NCBI GenBank assembly: GCA_051201605.1
Contig: CP179201.1
Location: 930,001 to 994,000 of the forward strand
Direction: 5' to 3'
Length of the DNA: 64,000 nt
Source: CABZJG01 sp902512685
GTDB lineage: Bacteria > Pseudomonadota > Alphaproteobacteria > Rhodobacterales > Rhodobacteraceae
In this document: positions 44,733 through 53,783 of the stretch, in pieces
How positions within the stretch are numbered: position 1 is the stretch's first letter
Layout: every line of letters begins with the position of its first letter
The notes under the pieces: generated by a model
Database searches by the model: none
The model's input: only the letters and a program-made list of their open reading frames with translations
What the model was told of the DNA's origin: nothing
Translations under genes and position numbers: made by a program

Positions 44733-45185
44733 TTAGGCAGAGACGTCTTGATTGACCATGTCTGCGAACGACTTGAAAAACTTTTCTGCCAGTTTTTTCG
44801 CGGTGCTTTGGATTAATCGACCGCCTAATTGGGCAAGCTTGCCTCCTATGTCAACCTTAGCTTCGTAGCGCAGTATGGTTGTCTCACCATCGGCTGATAG
44901 TGTCACATCTGCACCGCCTTTTGCATGTCCTGCGGCCCCGCCATTGCCTTGCCCAGTGAGCGAGAACGCGTCAGGCGCACCCGCAGTGTCCAGTTGAACA
45001 TTCCCGCTGAAACGGGCTTTGACCGGGCCAATCTTCAAGACGACTTTGGCCTCTAATTCAGTCTCAGAATGTTTGATCAGCTCTTCACAACCTGGAATGC
45101 ACTGCTGTAGCACTTCAGGGTTGTTTAGTGCCGCATAGACTTGGTGTTTAGGTGCATTGATGATGATTTCGTCTACGAGTTCCAT
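44733..45185 (-). CDS. coxG: CoxG-like SRPBCC-family protein of the CO dehydrogenase cluster
   Basis: This 150-residue protein of the CO-dehydrogenase subunit G family (SRPBCC fold) has APKHQVYAALNNPEVLQQCIPGCEEL and ISSTA-type region GGRLIQSTAKKLAEKFF. CoxG recruits CO dehydrogenase to the membrane in Oligotropha, where a longer protein has a C-terminal anchor. Here the C-terminal hydrophobic anchor is missing, so it is a short form. It is the last gene of the minus-strand cox cluster. Confidence 0.92.
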   Translation of the reverse strand: MELVDEIIINAPKHQVYAALNNPEVLQQCIPGCEELIKHSETELEAKVVLKIGPVKARFSGNVQLDTAGAPDAFSLTGQGNGGAAGHAKGGADVTLSADGETTILRYEAKVDIGGKLAQLGGRLIQSTAKKLAEKFFKSFADMVNQDVSA

Positions 45186-45197
45186 TATCTCTCTTTC

Positions 45198-45299
45198 TTA
45201 ACAACAGGGGAATTTTATCGCGGCCAAGTGCTTGGCTTGTTCTGGAGTGAGCGCCAGTTTGCAACGCAGTCGGGCGAAAAAGATACATAGGGTTGTCAC
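45198..45299 (-). CDS. 33-residue ORF coupled to the cox cluster
   Basis: A GTG at 45299 overlaps the TGA of the preceding MobA-like gene (GTGA) and has GGAGGA about six bases upstream. The frame runs 33 codons to TAA at 45198, 12 bases before the coxG start. The product is basic, with FARLRCKLALTPEQAKHL and a KFPCC end. No family was recognised. The strong ribosome binding site and coupling make translation likely; function unknown. Confidence 0.5.
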   Translation of the reverse strand: MTTLCIFFARLRCKLALTPEQAKHLAAIKFPCC

Positions 45300-45904
45300 G
45301 GTGGTTCCTCCAAAAATTGGTTGGTCAAGGCGGCATATGCATCTGGCGTATCCACATCGGCGTAAAATCCTGGGGCGGTTAGCTCATGGAATTGGACATG
45401 CTCGGGATGAGCGCGGGTAAATGCCCTGCAACCTGGTGTGCTTTGGTCTGCCAACAGGCGCTTTCGGAACGCGCCCGGAACCACAATTGGATTGCCCCGG
45501 GCTTGGTCATGAACGGGGATGGAAATCCGCTTGGGATCAGCCGCTGCATGGGTTGCCAACAGATGCAGAAGATCTTCAGCTTTAAGTAACGGTTGATCCC
45601 CCAAGCCAATCAAGATCAACGATGCGTCCTGAATGGCGCCTAGGCCGCAGATAACCGATGTTTGTTGCCCTTCCGCAAATGAAGCATTGAACACGGTTTT
45701 CGATCCTGTGCCCTCAAGTGCGGCCGCGACGGCTTTGTGGTCATGTCCGGTGACAACCAACACCGAAAGAGTGGTGACTGACTGGTATGACAGCACCATG
45801 TGGCGGATCATCGGGATGTTACCAACGGGAAGTAAAAGCTTGTTTTGCTTGTACATACGTCGCGAGAGACCAGCGGCCAAGATGATTACCGCTACATCAG
45901 TCAT
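45296..45904 (-). CDS. MobA-like nucleotidyltransferase (molybdenum cofactor cytidylyl/guanylyltransferase type)
   Basis: This 202-residue protein opens with ILAAGLSRRMYKQNKLLLPVG, the nucleotidyltransferase signature LAAGxSxRMG-x-K. It also has LIGLGDQPLLKAED, containing the metal-binding Asp. The family (MobA/MocA) attaches CMP or GMP to the molybdenum cofactor. CO dehydrogenase uses the cytosine dinucleotide form, so a MocA-like role in loading CoxL fits. It overlaps the XdhC-like gene by eight bases. Confidence 0.9.
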   Translation of the reverse strand: MTDVAVIILAAGLSRRMYKQNKLLLPVGNIPMIRHMVLSYQSVTTLSVLVVTGHDHKAVAAALEGTGSKTVFNASFAEGQQTSVICGLGAIQDASLILIGLGDQPLLKAEDLLHLLATHAAADPKRISIPVHDQARGNPIVVPGAFRKRLLADQSTPGCRAFTRAHPEHVQFHELTAPGFYADVDTPDAYAALTNQFLEEPP

Positions 45905-46676
45905 TGTTCTGCTTCAGCGCCGCGCGCGACTCTTGGACGAGTTGCGCGAGAATGGACAAAGCGATTTCTTCTGGTGTCACGGCACCGATATCGAGGCCCG
46001 CAGGAGTTCGAACACGGCCTATTTGTGATTGCTCAATCCCAGCATTCGCCAATTTTTCGGCCAACGTCGCGTATTTGCGGCGACTGCCAACAAAGGCAAG
46101 GTAAAAGGGGTCGCATGCAATGGCGGACTTCAAAGCGTCGAAATCCCCCTGACCCTGGGTCGCCACCACGATAAATTGTTGTTGATGCGATGTCGGGTCC
46201 GAAGGACTTGACGTGACCGACCAATGAAATTGGGGCGCGAGCTTTCTTATGGCTTGGGCCACGGGCGATGTGCCAAGCACCAAAAGCTGTGCTGTGGGCA
46301 GGCAGGGTTCGATAAAGATGTCCACTGTGCCGCGCGAAGGGCAACCGTTGCGGGCAAAGATGGTGCCGTCCATCTGATCCCCAGCAGTAACCCCCTTTTT
46401 GGCAAGCAAGTCTTCGGGTGTGACCGACACAAGTTGTGGGGCCCCATCCTTGAACGCCTGGAGTGCTGCGCGTTTGACCGCGCCGCGCGTGCAACCACCT
46501 CCAAGCCATCCTTGGAGGATTGTCCCATCGGCGCTGAGCAATGCCTTTGCCCCCGGCTTTGCCGCCGTCGCTCCTGCTGTTCGCACGATGGTCGCAAAGG
46601 CAAAAGGTTCCTGCCGCGCACGCAAATGCTGTGCGACTTCAGCCATCTTTTCCGAGGAGAATTCAGCTGGTGTCAT
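45897..46676 (-). CDS. XdhC/CoxF-family molybdenum cofactor insertion protein
   Basis: This 259-residue XdhC-family protein has an N-terminal XdhC domain with ATIVRTAGATAAKPGAKAL and GGGCTRGAV. A Rossmann-like C-terminal domain follows, with YLAFVGSRRKYATLAEKL and RVRTPAGLDIGAVTPEEIALSI quoted as partial signatures. Members bind and sulfurate the cofactor before insertion into molybdenum hydroxylases. In cox clusters the equivalent genes are coxF and coxI, and which one this is cannot be settled. It overlaps coxE by four bases. Confidence 0.92.
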   Translation of the reverse strand: MTPAEFSSEKMAEVAQHLRARQEPFAFATIVRTAGATAAKPGAKALLSADGTILQGWLGGGCTRGAVKRAALQAFKDGAPQLVSVTPEDLLAKKGVTAGDQMDGTIFARNGCPSRGTVDIFIEPCLPTAQLLVLGTSPVAQAIRKLAPQFHWSVTSSPSDPTSHQQQFIVVATQGQGDFDALKSAIACDPFYLAFVGSRRKYATLAEKLANAGIEQSQIGRVRTPAGLDIGAVTPEEIALSILAQLVQESRAALKQNND

Positions 46677-47854
46677 AGGCGCACCAACTCCGTCTCCAAT
46701 GCGGCAAGATCACCTAAGGTGTTGGCAGCTTTGAACATATCCAGATGTGGTAATGCAGCCGCCATCCCCACCGCCACTGGTGTGTAATCTGACCATCCTT
46801 TTAACGGGTTGAGCCAGATTACCTTACATCCCCGTTTGCGCAGTTTCTCAAGCGCATTTCCGATTAGGGCAGGGTCTGATGTGTCATAGCCATCTGACAG
46901 TATCATCACCACTGAGCGACCATTCACAAAACGTCGCGCATAGCTATCCGTAAATCGCAGGAGCGATGGTCCGATCTTTGAGCCACCGCCAAAGCCGTCT
47001 GCCATGAGTGACATGCGCCCAATGGCGCGCATTGAATCTTTGTCCCGTAAAGCCTCTGTGATACGAACGAGGCGCGTGTGGAAAAGGTATGCGTCTGTGT
47101 CTTTGTCAGCACGCATCAAACCGGCAAGGAACGCTAGAAAAACCTGCGCATAGACGCTCATAGAGCCAGAGACATCGCAAAGCGCGACGATCTTTCGGCT
47201 ACGATCTGAGCGCGCCTTGCGCAATAAGCGTAAAGGTTCGCCGCCAGTGGCGAGACTTCGGCGGATCGTTTTACGAAAATGGATACGGTCGCCTTTGCGC
47301 GCCGCAATCCGGCGGCGTGAACGACGCTCGCGCAGGCTCGCGCCAATTCTTCGAGCGACCTCTTCGGCCTCGGCAATCTCTTCCGGGCGGACCAGGTCGC
47401 GTAGGTCACGGCGGTTCAGGTTTCGCTGTTTGGTGGCGATTAGTTTGCCAGTGCCTTCGCTTTTTGCTAGGTCGCCGCCACTGTCCGGCGCAGTGGCATC
47501 GCCAGAAGCGCCGACATCCTGCCCTTGGGCATCTCGGGAAGAATGTACATCATCGCTGAAACTGTTAGAGGGCGCCGGTACCACCTTATTTCGCACGCGC
47601 CCCATGTCCATCCAGTAGCTGTTGAATAGATCGTCAAACCGCTCGGATTCTTCCTTGCAACCAATGCAAACTGCGCGGAGTGCGCGTCGGGCCTCGTCAG
47701 CGCGAATAGCATTCACTTCGGAAAGTGCCGATAAGGCCACATGCGCCTCGGCCACGCCAACGCGCAATCCATTTTCACGCAGATGTGCGATAAATCCGGC
47801 CACACGGGCCGACGGACCAGAATCGCGGGCCGCGAATTTGGTTGCCCGGGTCAT
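46673..47854 (-). CDS. coxE: CoxE, VWA-domain protein for CO dehydrogenase maturation
   Basis: This 393-residue protein has a C-terminal von Willebrand A-like domain with the MIDAS motif DVSGSMS and VMILSDGYDTSDP. A basic Arg-rich middle region (about 170-220) precedes it. CoxE works with the MoxR-type ATPase CoxD to introduce sulfur and copper into the Mo-Cu active site of CO dehydrogenase. It overlaps coxD by four bases, fitting the conserved D-E pair. Confidence 0.94.
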   Translation of the reverse strand: MTRATKFAARDSGPSARVAGFIAHLRENGLRVGVAEAHVALSALSEVNAIRADEARRALRAVCIGCKEESERFDDLFNSYWMDMGRVRNKVVPAPSNSFSDDVHSSRDAQGQDVGASGDATAPDSGGDLAKSEGTGKLIATKQRNLNRRDLRDLVRPEEIAEAEEVARRIGASLRERRSRRRIAARKGDRIHFRKTIRRSLATGGEPLRLLRKARSDRSRKIVALCDVSGSMSVYAQVFLAFLAGLMRADKDTDAYLFHTRLVRITEALRDKDSMRAIGRMSLMADGFGGGSKIGPSLLRFTDSYARRFVNGRSVVMILSDGYDTSDPALIGNALEKLRKRGCKVIWLNPLKGWSDYTPVAVGMAAALPHLDMFKAANTLGDLAALETELVRL

Positions 47855-48726
47855 GCGGCCTTGCCTGCGATGCGACCAGCGACCTCCGGTGTTATATGGG
47901 CCTGATCACTTTGGGTCTTAAGCAATGTGGTCAGGGTGGAGTGCAGCACCGCCGGGTTCTCGGTAAGGTCGGCAATGCCAAGGCCCATTAATGCAGCCGC
48001 AAAATCCAACATTTCTGCGATGCCGGGAGTTTTCTCTAATTCCTCCTCACGCAGTTTCTGGATAAAGCCCACGACTTGCTCGGCCAACCGCGCCTCAACT
48101 TCAGGGCAACGGGCTTTAAGGATCGCCAGTTCTGTTGCACGATCGGGATATTCAACGTAGTTATATAGGCATCGACGACGCAGAGCGTCGGACAGATCTC
48201 GGGTGCTGTTTGAGGTCAGGATTACGATAGGCTTGCTGGTCGCGATGATAGTTCCCAGCTCTGGAACAGAGACCTGAAAATCCGACAGGACTTCTAAAAG
48301 ATAAGCCTCGAATTCTTCATCTGCCCGGTCGATTTCATCAATAAGAAGGACCGGCGGGGTCTCTTGCGTGATCGCAGCGAGCAAGGGACGTTCCATCAAG
48401 AAATCGCGCGAGAAGATGCGGGCCTCAACTGAGGCACCAGTCTCTCCGTCTTCGGCAGCGGCGCGAATGGATAGAAGTTGTCGCTGGTAGTTCCATTCAT
48501 AAATAGCCTGCGCCGCATCGAGCCCTTCATAGCACTGAAGGCGGATCAACTTGGTATTCTTTACAGCGGAAAGTGTCCGCGCGATTTCGGTCTTGCCGAC
48601 GCCTGCCGCGCCTTCCAGCAACAATGGGCGTTCCAGCGCTAACGCCAGTTGCAGTGCAACAGCGAGATCGTCAGAGGCTACATACCCCTCTCTACTGAGC
48701 GCGGTTTGTAAGTCAGTCCAGATCAT
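47851..48726 (-). CDS. coxD: CoxD, MoxR-type AAA+ ATPase
   Basis: The start is the ATG at 48726 with ACGGAGAAA upstream. The frame is open to 48936, but that would overlap coxL deeply and adds a non-conserved tail. The 291-residue protein has the Walker A GAAGVGKT, the Walker B LLIDEIDRAD and sensor 1 ILTSNSTRDLSDALRRR. CoxD is a chaperone-type ATPase needed to build the copper-sulfur-molybdenum centre. It acts with CoxE encoded next. Confidence 0.94.
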   Translation of the reverse strand: MIWTDLQTALSREGYVASDDLAVALQLALALERPLLLEGAAGVGKTEIARTLSAVKNTKLIRLQCYEGLDAAQAIYEWNYQRQLLSIRAAAEDGETGASVEARIFSRDFLMERPLLAAITQETPPVLLIDEIDRADEEFEAYLLEVLSDFQVSVPELGTIIATSKPIVILTSNSTRDLSDALRRRCLYNYVEYPDRATELAILKARCPEVEARLAEQVVGFIQKLREEELEKTPGIAEMLDFAAALMGLGIADLTENPAVLHSTLTTLLKTQSDQAHITPEVAGRIAGKAA

Positions 48727-48772
48727 GGGTTTCTCCGTAGCGTGGGCAAATGTTGCCCACGCTACTTTGGGG

Positions 48773-51202
48773 TTAGCCGTGCAGGCCCAGTTCATTTGCG
48801 GTCTTCCAGATCCGCCAATGGTCATGGGGCATATTGGTATGAGTGTTCCCAAACGGCCGGAACGCATCCTGAACTGCATTAGAGAAACAGGGCACGCCGC
48901 CCACATGAGGGCTTTCGCCCACACCCTTCGCACCAATCGGATGATGCGGAGACGGCGTGACGGTGTGGTCGGTCTCGTAGTTTGGAACCTCCCATGCCGT
49001 TGGCAAAAAGAAGTCCATCAGCGTGCCCGTCTTCACATTCCCCATATCGTCATAGGCAATCTCTTGCCCCAAGGCAACGGCAAGCGCTTCGGTCAAACCG
49101 CCATGCACCTGGCCTTCTATGATCATGGGGTTGATCCGCGTGCCGCAATCATCCAGCGCATAAAAGCGGCGGATGACTGGCACACCCGTATCCACGTCGA
49201 TGTCCATGACACAGACATATGCTCCAAAGGGATAGGTCATGTTCGGCGGGTCATAGTAGCTGACTGCCTCTAGCCCCGGCTCGATGCCTGGAATTGCCTG
49301 GTTATATGCGGCAAAGGCGATTTCATTCATTGTTTTGAACTTCTCAGGTGCACCTTTGACTGCGAAACGATCGACGTCAAATTCTACGTCATCGTCATGG
49401 ACTTCCAAGAGATAAGCAGCGATCATCTGTGCCTTAGCGCGGATTTTGCGGCCTGCCATGGCTGTCGCAGCGCCCGCTACTGGTGTCGAGCGAGACCCAT
49501 AGGTCCCTAGCCCATAAGGCGCGGTGTCGGTATCACCTTCTTCGATGGTGATGCTATCCGCAGGCAACCCAATCTCAGATGCAAGGATCTGCGCGAAGGT
49601 TGTTGCGTGTCCTTGTCCTTGTGAAATCGTCCCCAAGCGTGCAATCGCAGACCCGGTTGGATGTATGCGAATTTCACAACTGTCGAACATGCCAAGCCCA
49701 AGAATATCGCAGTTCTTCACGGGCCCCGCGCCGACGATCTCGGTAAAAAAGGTCAGCCCAATGCCCATTAGCTTGCGCGTCTTGCCAGCTTTGAAATCTT
49801 CGACCCGCTGCGCTTGCTCGGCCCGCAACCCGTCGTAATCCACCGCCTTCAATGCCTTGTCCCAAGCGGTGTGATAATCGCCCGAGTCATATTCCCAACC
49901 CAGCGCCGCTTGATAAGGAAACTGCTCCTTTTTGATGAAGTTGATCCGGCGCAACTCCGCCGCATCCATGTTCAATTTAATCGCCAGAACTTCGATCATG
50001 CGTTCGATGAAATACACCGCTTCTGTCACGCGGAAGGAACAGCGATAGCTAACTCCGCCCGGGGCTTTGTTCGTGTAGACCCCGTCGACTTCTAGATAAG
50101 CGGTCGGTATGTCATACGATCCGGTGCAGATATTCATGAACCCGGCGGGAAATTTTGTTGGGTCTGCACAGGCATCAAACCCACCATGATCGGCGGTTAC
50201 ACTGCAATGCACGCCGGTGATCTTACCTTCCTTAGTGGCCGCGATCCGACCCGTCATGTGGTAGTCCCGCGCAAAGGCCGTGGTCATAAGGTTATCCATC
50301 CGATCCTCGATCCACTTCACGGGCTTGCCCGTTACAATGGATGCGACAACCGAGCACACATATCCCGGATAAGCGCCCACCTTGTTGCCGAACCCACCGC
50401 CAATATCAGGGGAGATCACACGGATATTATGCTCTTCAATACCCGAGATCAGTGACACCACTGTGCGAATAGCATGGGGTGCTTGGAACGTGCCCCAAAG
50501 GGTCAGCTTGCCGTTGACCTTATCCATCGAAGCCACGCATCCACAGGTTTCCAGTGGACATGGGTGAGTGCGGTGGTAGTACATAGTTTCGTCAGCCACG
50601 ACATCTGCGTTGTCAATAACCTCAAGCGTCGGGTCCTTATCACCGGCTTCCCAAGTGAAAATGTGATTGTGGTGCTTTCGAGGCCCATGGGCGCCATCGG
50701 GTATCGAGCCATCCTCGGCCAGCAAATCCTCACGCAGAACCACATCGGATTTCAACGCCTCGAACGGGTTAACAAGGACCGGAAGCTCTTCATAATCGAC
50801 CTCGACAGCTTCGATCCCATCGGCAGCGGCATAGCGATCTTGGGCCACAACATACGCGACTTCTTGGCCTTGAAACAGCACCTTGCCATCCGCCAGAACC
50901 ATCTGCTTGTCACCTGCCAGTGTGGGCATCCAATGCAGGCCCAAAGGCTCCAGATCCTTGGCCGTCAGTACGGCCAATACACCGGGCACCTTCAACGCGG
51001 CTTCGGTATCGATGTTGACGATCCGAGCATGTGCATAAGGCGAGCGGACGAAATCGCCAAACAGCATTCCGTCCAGTTTAAGGTCATCAACATAGTTGCC
51101 TTTGCCTTGGGTGAAACGTGCGTCCTCAACCCGCTTGCGCGAGCACCCCATACCTTTCAGGCCAGCAACGCGATCCTCGCGACTTTCTACTTCGTCCTTC
51201 AT
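48773..51202 (-). CDS. coxL: Form I aerobic CO dehydrogenase large subunit
   Basis: This 809-residue molybdopterin-binding subunit is exactly the length of Oligotropha CoxL. The active-site loop reads SYRCSFR with Cys388 (the copper/sulfur ligand) at the same number. The catalytic Glu763 lies in GAKGVGESPH. The CSFR core marks form I, the true CO-oxidising type. The first residue of the loop, usually Ala385, is Ser here. It forms the L2M2S2 enzyme with CoxM and CoxS and transfers electrons from CO oxidation to the respiratory chain at the inner membrane. Confidence 0.98.
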   Translation of the reverse strand: MKDEVESREDRVAGLKGMGCSRKRVEDARFTQGKGNYVDDLKLDGMLFGDFVRSPYAHARIVNIDTEAALKVPGVLAVLTAKDLEPLGLHWMPTLAGDKQMVLADGKVLFQGQEVAYVVAQDRYAAADGIEAVEVDYEELPVLVNPFEALKSDVVLREDLLAEDGSIPDGAHGPRKHHNHIFTWEAGDKDPTLEVIDNADVVADETMYYHRTHPCPLETCGCVASMDKVNGKLTLWGTFQAPHAIRTVVSLISGIEEHNIRVISPDIGGGFGNKVGAYPGYVCSVVASIVTGKPVKWIEDRMDNLMTTAFARDYHMTGRIAATKEGKITGVHCSVTADHGGFDACADPTKFPAGFMNICTGSYDIPTAYLEVDGVYTNKAPGGVSYRCSFRVTEAVYFIERMIEVLAIKLNMDAAELRRINFIKKEQFPYQAALGWEYDSGDYHTAWDKALKAVDYDGLRAEQAQRVEDFKAGKTRKLMGIGLTFFTEIVGAGPVKNCDILGLGMFDSCEIRIHPTGSAIARLGTISQGQGHATTFAQILASEIGLPADSITIEEGDTDTAPYGLGTYGSRSTPVAGAATAMAGRKIRAKAQMIAAYLLEVHDDDVEFDVDRFAVKGAPEKFKTMNEIAFAAYNQAIPGIEPGLEAVSYYDPPNMTYPFGAYVCVMDIDVDTGVPVIRRFYALDDCGTRINPMIIEGQVHGGLTEALAVALGQEIAYDDMGNVKTGTLMDFFLPTAWEVPNYETDHTVTPSPHHPIGAKGVGESPHVGGVPCFSNAVQDAFRPFGNTHTNMPHDHWRIWKTANELGLHG

Positions 51203-51693
51203 TCTGCGGCCTCCTTCGCACTGTTCATTTCCGCCGCAGCGGCTTGGATTGATTTCACGATATTCTGGTAGCCAGTGCAGCGGCAGATATTTCCGGCCAT
51301 GCCAAAACGAATTTCTTCTTCAGAAGGATTGGGTATTTCCTCCAACAGCTTTGATGCGCGTATGATCATACCTGGCGTGCAAAAACCGCACTGGAGCCCA
51401 TGATGTTCTTTGAACGCTTCTTGCAACGGATGCAGAGCATCCGGGCTGCCGATCCCCTCGATCGTGGTAATCTCAGTCCCATCAGCCTGAGCCACAAAAA
51501 CCGTACAGGATTTCACCGATTTTCCGTTGAGCGTGACAGTGCAGGCCCCACAATGGGACGTCTCACACCCAATATGGGGTCCAGTGATCTTAAGCCGCTC
51601 GCGCAGCGTATGGATCAGAAGCTCACGTGGTTCGGCCAGAAATTCCTCTTCTTTGCCGTTCACAGTGATTTTGTAGTGTTGTTTTTTTGACAT
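51199..51693 (-). CDS. coxS: CO dehydrogenase small iron-sulfur subunit
   Basis: The start is the ATG at 51693 with AAGGAAT upstream; a longer frame to 51720 adds nine unlikely residues. The 164-residue protein has the plant-type [2Fe-2S] motif CETSHCGACTVTLNG and a second cluster motif CGFCTPGM with CRCTGY. It passes electrons from the Mo-Cu centre of CoxL to the FAD of CoxM. It overlaps coxL by four bases and follows coxM by 11 bases. Confidence 0.97.
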   Translation of the reverse strand: MSKKQHYKITVNGKEEEFLAEPRELLIHTLRERLKITGPHIGCETSHCGACTVTLNGKSVKSCTVFVAQADGTEITTIEGIGSPDALHPLQEAFKEHHGLQCGFCTPGMIIRASKLLEEIPNPSEEEIRFGMAGNICRCTGYQNIVKSIQAAAAEMNSAKEAAE

Positions 51694-51704
51694 TTTGAAT
51701 TCCT

Positions 51705-52559
51705 TTACGCCCGCGACCAAGCGCGCTCGATGGCGCGGCGCAGGATTACGCCAGCCAAATGTTTCTTGAAGGCTACGGGCCCACGGTTATCCTCGGATGG
51801 ATCAATATCACCCAGCACTGCGGTCACAGCCGCCTTTATTGCTGTGTCGTCCAGTGAGCTGCCTACTAGCGCCGCACCGGCTTCTTCTGAATAGACCGGT
51901 ATGTCGCTAAGGTTTGTCATCGCGATAGAGGCGGATTTGCAGGTATTACCTTCCTTGGTGAGCAAAACTGCTGCCGCAGCGGTGGCATAATCGCCAATTT
52001 TGCGTTTTTGCTTTTCATAGGCGTAGCCGCCAGCGGGGATGGGCATTGTTATACTGGTAAGAACCTCTTCATCCTCGCGGGCCGTCATATAAGCAGCTTC
52101 GTAGAACTGACGCGCCGGGATGTCGCGTTCACCATCAAGACCCACGACCGTGAATGTCGCGTCAAGGCACTGCATCAAACCCGGCATGTCATTTCCGGGA
52201 TCACCATTTGCCACATTACCTCCCACGGTACCCACATAGCGCACCTGCGGATCAGCGATTTGAAGAGCTGCTTCGCGAAGAATGGGGGCGGCGCTGGCCA
52301 GTCCGTTGTGGTCGATAATGTCGTGTTGCGTAACCATGGCCCCGATGCGAATGCTGTTAGCACTCAACTCGATATCGTCCAAGCCACCCACGCCTTGTAG
52401 GTCAATAAGATGAGGCACATCGGCCATGCGCAGTTTCATCATGGGAATCAGGCTGTGCCCACCCGCGATGACTCTTGCGTTGTCCCCATGCTCTCCTAGT
52501 AGCGATAAGACACCGGTCATGTCCTTGGGTCGATAGTATTCAAATGCGGCTGGAATCAT
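51705..52559 (-). CDS. coxM: CO dehydrogenase medium FAD subunit
   Basis: This 284-residue FAD-binding subunit has the two pyrophosphate-binding motifs AGGHSLIP (about 32-39) and TVGGNVANGDPGND (about 110-123). The length matches CoxM. It accepts electrons from CoxS and feeds them to the quinone pool. It is first of the MSL trio in the operon, 114 bases after the MHYT/LytTR gene. Confidence 0.97.
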   Translation of the reverse strand: MIPAAFEYYRPKDMTGVLSLLGEHGDNARVIAGGHSLIPMMKLRMADVPHLIDLQGVGGLDDIELSANSIRIGAMVTQHDIIDHNGLASAAPILREAALQIADPQVRYVGTVGGNVANGDPGNDMPGLMQCLDATFTVVGLDGERDIPARQFYEAAYMTAREDEEVLTSITMPIPAGGYAYEKQKRKIGDYATAAAAVLLTKEGNTCKSASIAMTNLSDIPVYSEEAGAALVGSSLDDTAIKAAVTAVLGDIDPSEDNRGPVAFKKHLAGVILRRAIERAWSRA

Positions 52560-52673
52560 CAGCTTTCTCCTCCCTTAAAGCGTCTGGTCTTGCTTGGGAT
52601 AGAGACTGCACAGGCTCGAATGCCGCAGCACTATAAAATTAATGAAACAACATGGTTTTTCACGAAATGCGCT

Positions 52674-53783
52674 TCAGTTTGCACCAGTGGCGCTGACCTG
52701 CGTGGCCAGCGCATCTTGTATTACCTTTAGCTTCGACCGGCTCACCGGAGCCGGTGGCAAATCCGCCCCATCAAAGACGCAGTTCCCTTTGTCTTTCTTG
52801 CGCTCAAAGCGCGCAACCCTATCGGGATTGACCAGATAGCTGCGGTGCGTTTGCAAAAACCCCACCGCGGTAAGACGTTTAGCCGCCTCTGTCACAGGCC
52901 AGACACAAAACAGACGTTCATCCACTGTGTAAACCTGAGTGTAATGCCCATCTGCCCGCACAAAAAGCACGTCGCGCGCCGCAATGAAAACTTTTGCACC
53001 GTCGCGCTCGCAGGGAACTTGCAAAGACGGCTTTGAGTTTGGATTTTTCGTTGCAGAAACATCTTGCACCGTGCCAATTAGATAAGTCACGCTAACCCAT
53101 AAGCAGGCCCCGAAGATCACGAAACTGAAGAAAACCACAACAAGTGCCAAGGTCTCATTGCTCATGGATGGGCCAAATTTAGCCGCACTGGGAACAGCAA
53201 CAAGACTGGTTCCAGCCATGGCAAGAAAATGAACCGAAGAAACCGCCACGGCAAAACAGATCGTTCCAAGTAAAATATTGCGATTGGTGCGATTTCCATA
53301 TGCAATCCAGAACGCGAGAACGCAAAGACCAACGGCAAAAACGGAAGAGATTCCAATGCCAACCACTGAATAGACAGCCCGGCAAAGTTCAAGCCCAGCC
53401 ATGCCGATGTAATGCATCACAAGAACACCAACACCAACGATGCATCCAGCCAACAGTATTATTGTATTCGTACGTTCTGCAAAATGTAGAAGGATTAAAG
53501 CGGCACCAACGATTAGAATTGCTGAAAGGGCCGAAATCAGAGTGATTGCCGCATCATAATAGAACAAGATCGGGAGTTGCAGCCCCAACATCGCAACAAA
53601 ATGCATCGCCCAGATGCCACCGCCCAAGGCAACGGCTGCCAGAGCAATTGAAACTTTTTTCTCGAACATGGTCTTATAAGCAAGTTCTCGGGTCAGCGAT
53701 AGACCTGTAAAAGAAGCAACAAGTGATACAATACAGGATATTGCGATCAGAAAAGTGCTGTGGGTGGCGTTTAATGCTTCCAT
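52674..53783 (-). CDS. coxC: CoxC-like MHYT membrane sensor with LytTR DNA-binding domain
   Basis: The start is the ATG at 53783; the upstream TTG at 53819 is less likely. The 369-residue protein has seven membrane segments with three MHYT-type repeats (AMHFVAM, VMHYIGM, SVHFLAM), proposed to bind a metal and sense CO, O2 or NO. A C-terminal LytTR domain follows (VFIAARDVLFVRADGHYTQV, FLQTHRSYLVN). This matches CoxC/CoxH of the Oligotropha cluster. It is probably a membrane-bound regulator of the cox genes. Its distance of 114 bases from coxM leaves room for a separate promoter. Confidence 0.92.
   Translation of the reverse strand: MEALNATHSTFLIAISCIVSLVASFTGLSLTRELAYKTMFEKKVSIALAAVALGGGIWAMHFVAMLGLQLPILFYYDAAITLISALSAILIVGAALILLHFAERTNTIILLAGCIVGVGVLVMHYIGMAGLELCRAVYSVVGIGISSVFAVGLCVLAFWIAYGNRTNRNILLGTICFAVAVSSVHFLAMAGTSLVAVPSAAKFGPSMSNETLALVVVFFSFVIFGACLWVSVTYLIGTVQDVSATKNPNSKPSLQVPCERDGAKVFIAARDVLFVRADGHYTQVYTVDERLFCVWPVTEAAKRLTAVGFLQTHRSYLVNPDRVARFERKKDKGNCVFDGADLPPAPVSRSKLKVIQDALATQVSATGAN

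Noticed and set aside
46224..46787. 187-codon plus-strand open frame
   Set aside because: It is antisense to the XdhC-like and coxE genes; the composition is that of a shadow frame.
48726..48936. Longer CoxD start at 48936
   Set aside because: It would overlap coxL by more than 150 bases and adds a non-conserved tail; the ATG at 48726 has a ribosome binding site.
48551..49273. 240-codon plus-strand open frame
   Set aside because: It overlaps coxD and coxL on the opposite strand and shows no protein family features.
50474..51271. 265-codon plus-strand open frame
   Set aside because: It is antisense to coxL and coxS, which have exact family motifs; it has no recognisable domain.
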